A program made the translations under genes and the position numbers. Below are positions 24,449-35,500 of a stretch of 64,000 nt of DNA, one piece after another. The stretch's first letter is position 1; each line of letters opens with the position of its first letter. This stretch comes from Galbitalea sp. SE-J8 (GTDB taxonomy: Bacteria; Actinomycetota; Actinomycetes; Actinomycetales; Microbacteriaceae): positions 124,001 through 188,000 of the forward strand of contig NZ_JAUASV010000001.1 of assembly GCF_030345695.1 (NCBI RefSeq). The letters run 5' to 3'. The notes below the pieces were generated by a model. The model did not search any database, was not told the origin of the DNA, and saw nothing but the letters and a program-made list of their open reading frames with translations.

Positions 24449-27096
24449 GAGGGGTCCCTCTCTGCAGGAACGGCGGCGCCACGCGGGACGTTGCCGCCAC
24501 GCGGGACGTTGCTGCCACGTGAGACGGCGACACTACGCGGCCGGCGCGGCAGGCGCAGCACGTGCCGGGCGAACGAGCGCAGGGTGAGCGCCGCGCGCCA
24601 GCGCCGCCACACTCCGGCGCCGCTCTCGAGGGCCGCGCGCTCGCCCTCGAGGATCGACCAGAACCGCTCGGCGTCGGCATCCTCCGGGTCGATCGGCGCG
24701 AACACCGCCCGGTCGGCGATCGTCGCGAGCGCCGTCGCGTTCGGGGTGGCGTACACCGCGGCGAGCTGCGCGCGGGTCTGCACCGTGGGCACCGGCAGCC
24801 CGTGGTCGATCGCGGTGTCGACGAACTCGTCCCAGCCGCCGACGATGCGATCCTCCGCGGCGGCGGCCGCTCGGCGACGGCGCCGGCGCTGCGCCTTCGC
24901 GATGAGGATGCTCGCGAACGGCGCGATGAGCACCGCGAGCGCGAGCAGCGCGAGCCCGACCACCTTGAGTGTCGTGGCGAGCCAGCTCAGGTCGGCGGCG
25001 TCATCCGTGCGGGTGTGCGATCGGTCGTCGCTGCCGCTCGGGTCGCTCGCCGTGGCCTGCTGGCGGTCGGCCGAGTCCGGCAGCACGCTCGTGCCGTTCT
25101 TCGGCGGCTGCTCGTTGTTCTGCACCGGGTTCAGCGGGGCGGTGTGCTGCGGCGTCGTGTCGAGCGTCACCCAGTCGCCGGTCGCGCCGCGCACCTCGAT
25201 CCACGCCGTCAGGTTGCGTCCGCTGCACTCGTCGGTGCACGCCGGGATGTCGTCGGGGCCGCGATCGACGCCCGCGAGCGCGAAGCCGAGCACGACGCGC
25301 GCCGAATAGCCGAGGTAGCGCGCGAGCAGCGCGCCCGCGACCGCGAACTGCTCGTCGTCGCCGACCGCCGCGACGAGGTCGGCGTCGCCCGCGGCCCCCG
25401 GCGTCTGGCGCTGCTTGTCGACGAGCTGGCCGAACAGCGTGTCGATGCGGTCGAGCGAGTGCCCGGCGCGACTCGGCGCGAACGCCGCGCCGCCGAGGTC
25501 GTCGAGCCAGGTCGGCCGACCGTCCGACCCGACCGGGGCGAAGATCGCGTGGCTGAGGTAGCCGCGCGCCCGCAGCCGGCCGACGAGCCCGACGAGCGAC
25601 TGGTCGTCCTGCGCGGCGACCCAGTCGCGCAGCCGGTCGGGCACGCTGTCGGGGTCGAGGCGGGCGGCGCCCGGCGCGGCCAGCTCGGGGACGGCATCCG
25701 TCGGCTCGGTCGCCGTGAGCTGGAACGTGTCGCCCTCGCGCAGGGCTCGCGTGACGAGCCCCGCCTGCAGCTGCTGGTCGTAGAAGAACGCGTCCTGGCG
25801 GTCGGAGGCGTCCGCGCCCGCGAACACCACGCGCGTCAGATCGGGCACGGTCGGCAGCCACGCGCCGCGGTAGCCCTCGACCGTGATCGTGACGCTGCCC
25901 GTCGGCCCGGTCGCCGGCGGGTCGAGGGTCGACGGCACGCGCACGAACGCGTCGGCCGCCGCCCCCGAGTCGACCGCGCGGTACTGCTGCCCGTCGTAGT
26001 CGCTGAGCACCGCGAGACGGATGCGGTCGCCGTCGAGCGCGTCGCCGTCGATCCGGAACAGCGGCCGCTCGTACGCGCCCGGCGCGAACGACGCCCGGTA
26101 GTCGGTGAGCGGACTGTCGGCCAGCACGCGGTCGCGCGCCGGGTCGATCGCCGAGCGCAGCACGTGCCGGGGCAGGCCCGCGGTGACGCCGGGCGCGACG
26201 AACGACGCCACCACGACCGCGACCACGAGGGTGCCCGCCGCGAGGGCGAGCCGGCGGGCCACCGCGCCGCGCGCCTCGCGGCCCTGACGGATGCCGGCCA
26301 CGTTCTGCGCGCGGCCGAGCGCCGCCCGGCGGTCGGCCCGCACCCGCCAGAGCACGAACGCGAGCGCCGCGAAGAACGCGAGCAGCCCGAGCGCGGCCTG
26401 CCGGGACGAGAGGGCCGCGAGGCGCGCGAGCACGCCGTCGCTCGAGACCTCGGGCGCCCCGAACGCCACCGCGAACAGGTGCAGCGCGAGCGCGAGCGGC
26501 ACGACGGCGATCCAGGCCCGGCGCGCACGGATGCCGGCGCTCACCGCCGCAACGCCCGTTCCGAGCACCGCGACGAGCGCGGGCACGAGGAGGGTCTGGT
26601 AGCTGCCGACCGGGATCGTCGCGATCGTCGCGAGCTGCTTCCAGGACAGCACGGTGCCGGCCACGAGGTCGATCCAGCCGCGCGCCGCGTCGCCGAGGGC
26701 CGCGCCGGTCGTGAGGGCTGTGCCGGTCGTGAGGGCTGTGCCGGTCGTGAGGCCCGTGCCGCCCGCGAGACCCAGGCTGCTCGTGAGGCCGGAGAGCGCC
26801 GTGGGCACCGCGAGCGGCACGCCGAGCACGAGGTAGGCGATCGCCGTCGCGCCGACGAGCACCGGCCACGACCGGCGCCGCAGCAGGACGGCGACGCCGC
26901 TCGCGACGACGGTCGCCACGACGACGAGCACGACGAACGCCGGATCGGCGTAGATCGGCCAGATCGCCGCCGCCGCGATCGCGACCTGGAGCGCCCAGAA
27001 GCCGACCGTGATCGCGACGAACCGCGGCGCCGGGCCGGTGTCGCGGGCGAACGCCGAGCCGCTCGCCGGGACGCCGCTCGCCGGGACGCTGCTCAT
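24445..27096 (-). CDS. Transglutaminase-like membrane protein, catalytic Cys and His missing
   Basis: 883 residues built like TgpA/DUF3488 proteins: several N-terminal membrane helices (to about 315), a long external region, one helix near 705-730 and a cytoplasmic tail. In the transglutaminase core the usual Cys position reads GDDEQFA (Asp for Cys) and the usual HAW reads TAWIEV (Thr for His); only the Asp in LDTTP remains. It should therefore be non-catalytic. Three in-frame DNA repeats lie in the gene (near 24475-24520, 26695-26755 and 27057-27090). The ATG at 27096 overlaps the DUF58 stop by 4 bases. Confidence 0.85.
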   Translation of the reverse strand: MSSVPASGVPASGSAFARDTGPAPRFVAITVGFWALQVAIAAAAIWPIYADPAFVVLVVVATVVASGVAVLLRRRSWPVLVGATAIAYLVLGVPLAVPTALSGLTSSLGLAGGTGLTTGTALTTGTALTTGAALGDAARGWIDLVAGTVLSWKQLATIATIPVGSYQTLLVPALVAVLGTGVAAVSAGIRARRAWIAVVPLALALHLFAVAFGAPEVSSDGVLARLAALSSRQAALGLLAFFAALAFVLWRVRADRRAALGRAQNVAGIRQGREARGAVARRLALAAGTLVVAVVVASFVAPGVTAGLPRHVLRSAIDPARDRVLADSPLTDYRASFAPGAYERPLFRIDGDALDGDRIRLAVLSDYDGQQYRAVDSGAAADAFVRVPSTLDPPATGPTGSVTITVEGYRGAWLPTVPDLTRVVFAGADASDRQDAFFYDQQLQAGLVTRALREGDTFQLTATEPTDAVPELAAPGAARLDPDSVPDRLRDWVAAQDDQSLVGLVGRLRARGYLSHAIFAPVGSDGRPTWLDDLGGAAFAPSRAGHSLDRIDTLFGQLVDKQRQTPGAAGDADLVAAVGDDEQFAVAGALLARYLGYSARVVLGFALAGVDRGPDDIPACTDECSGRNLTAWIEVRGATGDWVTLDTTPQHTAPLNPVQNNEQPPKNGTSVLPDSADRQQATASDPSGSDDRSHTRTDDAADLSWLATTLKVVGLALLALAVLIAPFASILIAKAQRRRRRRAAAAAEDRIVGGWDEFVDTAIDHGLPVPTVQTRAQLAAVYATPNATALATIADRAVFAPIDPEDADAERFWSILEGERAALESGAGVWRRWRAALTLRSFARHVLRLPRRPRSVAVSRGSNVPRGGNVPRGAAVPAERDPS

Positions 27097-28451
27097 CGTG
27101 CCACCTTGGCCATGAGGTGCCCGAGGTCGTCGAGCAGCGCGATGGTCGCGACCGAGAGCCCGGGAAGCTCGCGGAATGCCGGCGGCGCCGTGCGGTCGCA
27201 GACGATCGCGAGCACCCGCACGTCGAGCGGGAACGTGACCGCGACCGACTGCAGCCGGCGCGCATCCATCGCCGAGCCGCACACGACCACGGCGATCGAC
27301 ACATCCGTCACGACCTGGGCCGTGAGCCGGCAGACCTCCTCGATCGGCATGACGGTCGCGCGCGCGTCGATGCCCGCGAGGTCGTCGAGCAGCGCCCGGC
27401 CGCTCACGGTCGCGAGACTGCGGATGGAGCGCATCGACCGCCGCATGAACTCGGGGATCTCCTCGCTCATCACGACCGCGAGGTCCCGCGAGTCCCGCAC
27501 GGCCCGCACCCCGAGGCTGCCCGCGACGCTCACCGCGAGCTCGAACTCCTCGTCGTCGGCGTACTCGGCGACGTCGAGGCTCAGCACGATCGCGAGGCGC
27601 GAGCGCCGGGTCTCCTCGAACTGGCGCACCATGAGGCTGCCGTTCGTCTGCTTCGCCGTCGACTTCCAGTGCACCGAGCGCTGCGCGTCGCCCCGCGCAT
27701 AGGGGCGGATGGCGTGGAACGAGATGTCGGCGTCGACGATGCGCCTCGACGGGTCGCCCTCGAGGTCGCGGATGAACCCCGCGCTCGTCGACGGGATCGG
27801 CACCGTCACCGGATGCACGTAGATGTCGCGCAGGTCGACCCAGGCGACCTCGCGCTTGAGCAGTCCGAGCGGGTCGGTACGCACGCTCGTGACCGGACCG
27901 ACCGCGATGATGCCGCGGTGCTCGGTGCGGATCGCGAGCTGCTCGCTGTGCACGGCGCCCGCGACGAGCAGCGGCACGTGCACCTCGGCGAGCCCCGCAC
28001 CGGTCGGGATGTCGATGCGACCGGGCAGCGCGAGGTGCGACGAGGCGTTCGTCACCACGACGGAGCCCTCGACGACGTCGCCCGCGACGACCCGCTCGTG
28101 GTGCAGCTGCAGCTCGACCGCGTAGGCCTGGCCGCCGAACAGGAACGGCACGGCGCACGCGAGCAGCACCGCGGCGAGCAGCCCGGCCACGACGAGCTCG
28201 ACCCAGCCGAGCGCGAGCCCCACCGCGAGCGCCACGACCCCGCCGACCACGACCCAGCCCGCGGGCGTGACCGTGTCGCGCACCCAGGCGACCGCCGCGC
28301 GCACCGCGGGCACGACCGCGCGCCACACCCGGATCCAGCCCACGACGACCGCGACCGCGGGCGCACCGGATGCCGTCGTGTAGCGCGTGTGGGTCGCGGT
28401 GCCGGTCGTGGCGACGGTGCGCGAGATCCGGGAGTCGGTCTCGAGGCTCAT
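27093..28451 (-). CDS. DUF58 protein (MoxR-associated)
   Basis: About 452 residues. Two membrane helices (about 60-105), a beta-rich domain, then the DUF58 core with PYARGDAQRSVHWKSTAK (about 260) and a vWA-like domain after it (LSLDVAEYADDEE). DUF58 proteins are encoded next to MoxR ATPases and transglutaminase-like proteins across bacteria and are thought to be their partners; the biochemical role is not known. ATG 28451 is chosen because the longer frame adds Arg/Pro-rich sequence unlike the family. Spaced 64 bases from moxR. Confidence 0.9.
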   Translation of the reverse strand: MSLETDSRISRTVATTGTATHTRYTTASGAPAVAVVVGWIRVWRAVVPAVRAAVAWVRDTVTPAGWVVVGGVVALAVGLALGWVELVVAGLLAAVLLACAVPFLFGGQAYAVELQLHHERVVAGDVVEGSVVVTNASSHLALPGRIDIPTGAGLAEVHVPLLVAGAVHSEQLAIRTEHRGIIAVGPVTSVRTDPLGLLKREVAWVDLRDIYVHPVTVPIPSTSAGFIRDLEGDPSRRIVDADISFHAIRPYARGDAQRSVHWKSTAKQTNGSLMVRQFEETRRSRLAIVLSLDVAEYADDEEFELAVSVAGSLGVRAVRDSRDLAVVMSEEIPEFMRRSMRSIRSLATVSGRALLDDLAGIDARATVMPIEEVCRLTAQVVTDVSIAVVVCGSAMDARRLQSVAVTFPLDVRVLAIVCDRTAPPAFRELPGLSVATIALLDDLGHLMAKVAR

Positions 28452-28515
28452 GCCCGGCCGCCCGCCGTGCCGTGGATCGCGCCGCGGACCGGGCAGCGGC
28501 ATCCGTCTCGCTCGC

Positions 28516-29484
28516 TCATGACATGTCGTTCCTCGACGGGGGCACGGTGTCGAGCAGGATCTGCGCGATCACCGCCTCGGCCGTGACGCCGTCGAACTCG
28601 GCCTCCGGGTCGAGCACGAGCCGGTGCGCGAGCACGGTCTCGGCGAGCAGCTGCACGTCGTCCGGGGTGACGAAGATGCGCCCGTGCGCCGCGGCCCAGG
28701 TCTTGGCCGCCTTCGTGAGCGAGCGGGCGCCGCGCACGCTCACCCCCATCCGCACCTGCGTCGCGCTGCGGGTCGCCTCGACGATGCGCGCGATGTAGTC
28801 GAACAGCAGCGGGTTGACGTAGACGCTGCGCGCCAGGTCGGCCATGCCGACGACCGTCTGCGGCGTGACGACCGGCGAGAGCTCGACCCGCGCGTCCGCC
28901 GTGCCCTCGAGGATGCGCAGCGTCGCGGCCCGGTCGGGGTAGCCGATCGAGGTCTTGAGCAGGAAGCGGTCGAGCTGCGCCTCCGGGAGCCGGTAGGTGC
29001 CGGCCTGCTCGATCGGGTTCTGCGTGGCGATCACGAGGAACGGCACGCCGACCGGGCGCGTCACGCCGTCCACGGTGACCTGGCCCTCCTCCATCACCTC
29101 GAGCAGCGCCGATTGCGTCTTCGCGCTCGCGCGGTTGATCTCGTCGGCGAGCACGATGTTCGCGAACACCGGGCCGGCGTTGAACTCGAACGTGTTCTCG
29201 CGCTGGTTGTAGACCGCGACGCCCGTCACGTCACCGGGCAGCAGGTCGGGCGTGAACTGGATGCGGGTCGACGTGCCCTGGATCGACTGCGAGATGGCGC
29301 GCGCGAGGCTCGTCTTGCCCGTGCCCGGGAAGTCCTCGAGCAGCACGTGGCCCTCGCTGACCATCGCGGTGAGGCAGAGCTCGATCACGTGGGCCTTGCC
29401 GAGCACGGCGCGCTCGACGTTGGCCACCAGCGTCGCGAACGTCTCGCGGAACCACTCGGCGTTCTCCGGGGTGATCGTCGTCAT
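28516..29484 (-). CDS. MoxR-family AAA+ ATPase
   Basis: 322 residues. Walker A EDFPGTGKT (about 50-58), Walker B IVLADEINRA, sensor 1 region IATQNPIEQAGTYRLPEAQLDRF and a C-terminal lid. MoxR ATPases act as chaperones in maturation of other complexes, usually with vWA or DUF58 partners such as the next gene. The ATG at 29484 follows a purine-rich AAGAGAGAG site. It stands directly after the giant exported protein gene (25 bases), so one job could be to help mature or display that protein (inference). Confidence 0.95.
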   Translation of the reverse strand: MTTITPENAEWFRETFATLVANVERAVLGKAHVIELCLTAMVSEGHVLLEDFPGTGKTSLARAISQSIQGTSTRIQFTPDLLPGDVTGVAVYNQRENTFEFNAGPVFANIVLADEINRASAKTQSALLEVMEEGQVTVDGVTRPVGVPFLVIATQNPIEQAGTYRLPEAQLDRFLLKTSIGYPDRAATLRILEGTADARVELSPVVTPQTVVGMADLARSVYVNPLLFDYIARIVEATRSATQVRMGVSVRGARSLTKAAKTWAAAHGRIFVTPDDVQLLAETVLAHRLVLDPEAEFDGVTAEAVIAQILLDTVPPSRNDMS

Positions 29485-29509
29485 GTGCTCTCTCTTGGCT
29501 TCGGGTCGG

Positions 29510-32500
29510 TCAGGGCGTGGTCGTCGGCTCGGGGGTCGGGTCGGTCGGCTCGGGGGTCGGCGTGGACGGCTCCTGGTAGTTGCTGCAGCGCGCGTCGCCC
29601 GCATCCCAGAGGTAGGGCGCGAGCGCCGACACCCGATCGTCGGTCCAGGTGATCGCGACCGTGACATCCTTCACCTGGTAGACCGTCGAGGGGATGTTCG
29701 TCGGATCGATCCCGGTGAGCTCGGTGCCGTCCTTCGCGTAGTAGCGCGCGCTCACGACGGCGGGCGTGCCGCCGAGCGAGCCGACGTTGCGGGCACTGAA
29801 GCCGTGCAGCGTCGCGTCGCAGGTCACTCCCGACTGGCCCTGCACCGAGAGCTGGTACTCGCGATTCGTGACCTGCGGCGTCGCGTCCTTGCGCGCCGGG
29901 CAGTACGTGCCGAGCGACCGCTTCGCGCAGTACACCACCGCGATCGCCGGGTCCTGGTTGGAGAGGGACGCGGTGTGCGTCGCGGTGTCGTAGTTCTGCC
30001 AGGTGGCGGTGAAGTTGTCCGGGTCGACGGGCGCGCCCGCGCTCTCGTCGACGATCGTGAGCGGGTACCACCCGCTCGTGTTGTACGCGACGCCGCCGAC
30101 CGTCGTCGTCGTGCCGTCGCTCACGGTGTACTGCAGCGGCGCGGCGCCGACCCCGGGGTTGTACGCCGTGTACGCGTCCTGGGTGCGCGTCGCCGCGAAC
30201 CCGAAGCCGTTCGTCGCGCACGCGCCCACGTGGTACACCCGGTTGCGCTGGAGCCCGGAGATCGTCGGCGTCGCCGACACGACGGCGTCGCCCCCGGTGG
30301 CCTGCACGGCGCCGCCGGAGGGGTCGACCACGCAGGTCGGCGGGGCGGACTGGTAGGCGAAGTAGACCAGCTGCGTCGGCTTCGCGCTGCGGTTCGCGTC
30401 CACGGTCACACCGCTCAGCGTGACCGAGCTCTCCGTCGCGGCGACCGAGCCGTCGGCGGTGATCGCGGGACTGCCGGCGACCGTCGTCGTCGAGGTGGCC
30501 GCGGCATCCGCGGCCTTCGGACCGGAACCGCTCGGCGGGTCGCCGCTCGTCACGGGCGTCACCGTGATGTCGGTGCGGCCGACCGGGTAGGAGACCACCG
30601 CGACCGTGCTGTCGCCGCTGCGGGCCACGGCGCCGCCCGCGCCCGAGATCGAGTAGGCCGTCACCGAGCGCTCGGAGGCGCCGATCGTGACCCGAACGGC
30701 ACCCGCCGTGCGCGACGTGATGCCGGGGTCGTACACCGGCTCCACGGTGACCTTGCCGAGCCTCGGCAGGGCGTACGACCAGGCCTCGACGCTCGGTCCG
30801 GTGGCCGACCGCCCCTCGCTGTTCGTCGCGTAGGCGGTGTAGACGTGGTGGTCGAGGTTCGCGCTCGTGCGGATCGGGCCGCAGCTGCCGTCCGCGGTGC
30901 ACTGGGCGACGACGCGGTCGCCGCCGTCCATCACGATGTCGAAGCCGCCGAGCGCGGGGAACGCGCTGCGCGCGTCGCCCGGGTCGACCGTGAGCTGGAT
31001 GCGCTGGTCGTCGTACGCGATCTGGCGAACGGATGCCGGCGCGCGCGGCACCCCGTTGAACCGCCACGTGATCGTGCCGTTGCCGTCGCCCGTGCTGCGG
31101 TGGTGGTCGCCCGACGGGTCCTCGACGACGAAGCCGAGCGTGCACTCGACGCCGTCGATGTCGCCCGACCAGGTCGCCGAGACGGTCTTCCTGCCGGACA
31201 CCGAGAACGTCACCCCCGGGCACACCGAGGGCACGAGCTGCGCGATGGTCAGCGCGCCCGCGTCGGCGAAGTAGTTGTACTCGCCGGGCAGCCCGATCGC
31301 GGTGACCCGGCAGTCGCCGCGATCGGTCGCGATCGAGCACTCGACGGTCGTCGACCCGCCGCGCGGCTGCACGTTCGGCGTCGCCCCGACCACGAGGTTG
31401 ACGACCCCGCGCGCCGCGCTCGAGCCGTACGTGCCGGCGAACGCGATCCCGATCGTGCCGCGGGTGCCCGACACCGCGGAGCCGAGCGCCGCGAACGACA
31501 CGGTGCGCGTCGCGGGGTCGTAGTGCACGTCCCAGACCGCCGGGTCGGGGTTCGTGACCGTGAAGGCGATGTTCGCGTCATCCGTCTTCGCGCCGGCCCA
31601 GCCGACCATGCTCATCAGGTCGAGCGTCTGCGGCGCGAGCTGGGGGTCGGGCACGACCTCGCGCGAGGCGTCGCGCAGCAGCGGCACGGGCGCCTCGGCC
31701 TCGACCTGGACCGGCACGAGCAGCGGGGTGTAGAACTCCTGGCCGGCGAGACGCACGGGCACGGCGCACGCGTCGGCGTACGGCGAGCCCTCGCCGGCGG
31801 TGTAGCGCACCGTGAGCCCCGACTCGAGCTCGCAGGTCGCGGCGGTGCGCAGCACCGCGCCGATGCCCTTCGCGTCGACCTCGAGTGTCGCGCCGCGCGG
31901 CACCGCCACGAGCGAGGCCAGGTCGAACGTCGTGGACTGGTTCTCGTCGACCCGCACCACGCCGGCGCCCGCGCGCAGGGTGAGGATGATGTCGCGCTCT
32001 CCCGGCACGAGCAGGAAGCCGTACGACGTGACGGTGCGGCCCTGGTAGTCCTCGCCGGTGAGCGAGAACGGCACGAGCGTCGAGGCGTCCGGCAGCGGTC
32101 CCGCGATGCGGTGGCCCGTGACGGTGAACCCGGCCGGCGGATGCCACAGCTCCAGACGAAGCGCGGAGACGTCGCCCGAGAGCCACGTCACGTGGCCCGC
32201 GACGACGTCGAGTCCGTCGTTCTCGAACGTCGCGCGGTCGTCCACCCCGACGTAGCTGTCGGTGATGCGCGGGGCATCCGGCACGGCGCTCGGCACGATC
32301 TTCACGACCACGTAGCCGGTCGCCGAGTTGAGCCCGTCGGCGGTCGACGCGGTGTAGCGGAACACCCGCGTGCCGGCCGTCGGCCCGGCGAGCACGGTCA
32401 CCTCGCCGCCGTCGACCTTCGCGACGAGCGCCGCCTGCTCGGCGTACTGCGGGGAGGCCGGGTCGGCGAGATCGGGCACGAGGTCCGACAGCACGAGGGT

Positions 32501-35500
32501 GCCGCCGAGCGGGTCGATGTCGTTGTCGAGCGGGCGCACGACGACGCGGTTGTCGCCCTGCTCGACCTGCACGTAGTCGGTGAAGGTCACCGGCGTGCTC
32601 GACTCGCGCGCAGCGAGGATGCCGACCCGCACGGTCGCGGTGCCGACCGCCCCCTGCGGGTCGCGCACCTCGTACTGGAACTCGTCGGTGCCCGCGTAGC
32701 TCGCGTCGAGGGCCGTGTAGCGGATGCTCGCGCCGTCGGGCGCGATGCTCGCCGCACCGTGCGCGGGCTGGCTCGCGATGCGGCTGAGCAGCACGGCGTC
32801 GCCGTCGGGATCGACGCCGTGCCCGTCGAACGGGATCGTCACCGTCTGCCCGGCCGCGACCCGGGCGTCGAGCGCGCGGGGCCGGGGCTTCTGGTTGTCG
32901 CCGGTCGCCGTGACGGTCACCAGGATGTCGCCCGTGTCGGCCTTCGCGGGCGCTCCCGCCGAGTACACCGTGTAGCGGATCGTGTACGTGCCCGCCGTCT
33001 GCGGCGCGAGCACCCGCACCACGTCGCCCGAGGCGAAGGCGAGCCCGCCGTCGCCGTCCGAGGCGGTCGCGTCGGCACTCGGGTCGAGCACGAGCGCGTT
33101 GCCGTCGGTCGCCACGTCGTTCGCGAGCACCGGCACGTCGACCTGGGCGCCGGCCCGCACGACGACCGCGTCGTCGACCGCGATGGGGCGCTGGGCGTCC
33201 TGCGCGTCGAGCAGGATGACGGTCGCGACCCCGGTGACGCGGCGGTCGGCATCCGCGGTGCCGTCGGAGACGACGTAGTCGACCGTGCCGAGCACGCCCG
33301 GCCCGCCGTTCGCCGTCGAGCCCTTCACGCGCAGCAGGCGGTGCCCGACGACGTCCGCGAACAGCGCGTTGCCGCCGCGCTGGTGCGTCGTGGCCGACTC
33401 GAGCACGAGCAGCCGGTCGGCGGGGTTCGACACCGCGGCGAACACGTCGACCGTGGTGTCGAGGGTGGGCCGCACGAACACCGTGATCGGCGCCGTGGTC
33501 AGGCGCAACTCGTCGTCGGGCAGCACGGTGACCCGCACGAACGCGCTCAGCCCCGTCGTGCGGGCGTCGTCGACGTCGAAGCGCACCACGAAGGTGCCGG
33601 CGACCGTCGACGACACCTCGAGGCTCGTCGCGTCGGCGCCGACCGCGACGGATGCCGCATCGAACGTCGTCGTCGCGTTCGCGAGCGAGAACGCGCCGTC
33701 CGCGCCCTGGATGTGGGCCGCCGGGTCGATCACGAGCTCGCGCCCGATGCTCGTCGTCGCCGAGAACGGGGTGGCGGTGAGCACGGGCGCCGACGTGATC
33801 GAGACGGTCAGATCGCGCTCGCCCGTGTCGCCGCGCGCGTCGGCGACCGTGACCTGGATCGTGACGGGCGCGCCGGCCGCGGCCGCGGCATCCGGATGCT
33901 GGAAGTAGACCGTGCCGTCCTCGCCGACCGCGACGCTGCCCGGGTCGGCGGGGTTCTTCTTCACGGCCGAGGCGACGTAGACCGGGTCGCTCTCCGGGTC
34001 GACCCAGCCGTTCAGCACCTGCGCGCTCGCGGTGCCGCCGGGCGCGACCTGCATCGAGGGCCACGGTGTGACCTCGGCGCACACCGGGTCGCCGCCGCAC
34101 CAGGCGGGGGCGTGCTCGGCGTCGTCGTCGACGACCGTGAGCCGCACCGTGGCCGAGACCCGGTGCGCGTCGTCGCCGTCGGTGATCTGGTAGCTGAACC
34201 CCGCCGTGCCCGACGCGTGGTCGGCGACGCGCACGGCGACCCGGCCGAGCTCGCTCGTGATGCGCGCCTCGCCGAACGCCGGGTCGAGTCCCGTGACCGA
34301 GCCCGGCACGATCGTCAGCACGTCGTCGTTCGGATCGTGGTCGTTGAGCAGCACGGGCAGGCTCGCGAGCTCGCCGGCGCGAACGCCGAACGCGTCGTCC
34401 GTCGCGATCGGCGGCAGCGGGTCGCGGATCTGCGTCACCTCGGCGTCGCCGCCGATCGTCGTGCGGTCGGGGTCGCCCGCCGCCCAGTCCTGGCTCGACG
34501 CCACGAGCGTGCCGTCGGCGGTCCACACCCAGCCGGACGCGTCGTCGTTGAGGATGAGCTCGGAGCCGTTGTCGCGCAGCACCGGCGCGGGCTGCGCGCC
34601 CGCCGTCGCCGTGCCGAACGACAGCGGTGCCGGGCCGGGCCGGTCGCTGCGCCACAGCGTGCCGGCCGTCCCGCCGGCCGGCAGCCACGCGGCGTAGGTC
34701 ACGCCGCGGAACCGGCGCGGCGCGGCCGGCGTGCCGAGCGTCGGGCCGGGCGCGATCGGCGTCGACACGGCGAGGTCGTCGAGGTCGAGCTCGTAGAGCC
34801 CCGTCACGGTCGCCGCGAACACGCTCGACCCGGATGCCGCGGGCGCCTCGAGCGCCACCTGGTCCGCACCGCCGAGGTCGACGTCGACGCCCTGCGGATG
34901 CTCGCGCGTCCAGAACCGTCCCGTGCCGTCGAACAGCACCCACGCGTCGCCGACCGCGGTGAGCTGCGGCGCCGGGTCGTCGGGCACCGCCGCCACCCGG
35001 GTCTCGTCGACGACGACGCCCGTGGCGAGGTCGAAGGCGAGCACCGCGCGACGGCCGCTGGAGTACGCGTAGAGGGTGCCATCCGTTCCGATCGCGATCG
35101 CGGCCGCCGAGTACGGGTCGGGGTCCGCGTGCGGGTCGGTCGCCGGGAACGGGTCGACGGCGGCGGGCGCCGAGACGCCGGCGGCCGAGACCACCGACGT
35201 CGAGACGCTGCCCGCGCTGCTGAGGAACGCCATCCGGTCGCCCGTGGCCGTGACGCTCTGCGTGCCCGGCGGCGCCGACTCGAGCGCGTCGTCGTCGGTC
35301 ACGAGGTCCGGCGGGCGGGCCGGGTCGACGACGCCGTACTTGAGGTCGTCGTCCGTGAGCACGACCACGGCATCCGCGGTCTGCACGATCGACGACGGCG
35401 CACCCGCGGGCTTCACCGTGTCGAGCTCGGCGAGGTCGGTGTTGACGCGCGCGTAGCGGGGCGATCCGGTGCGGGTGTCCTGGTTGATCGCCCACACGCT

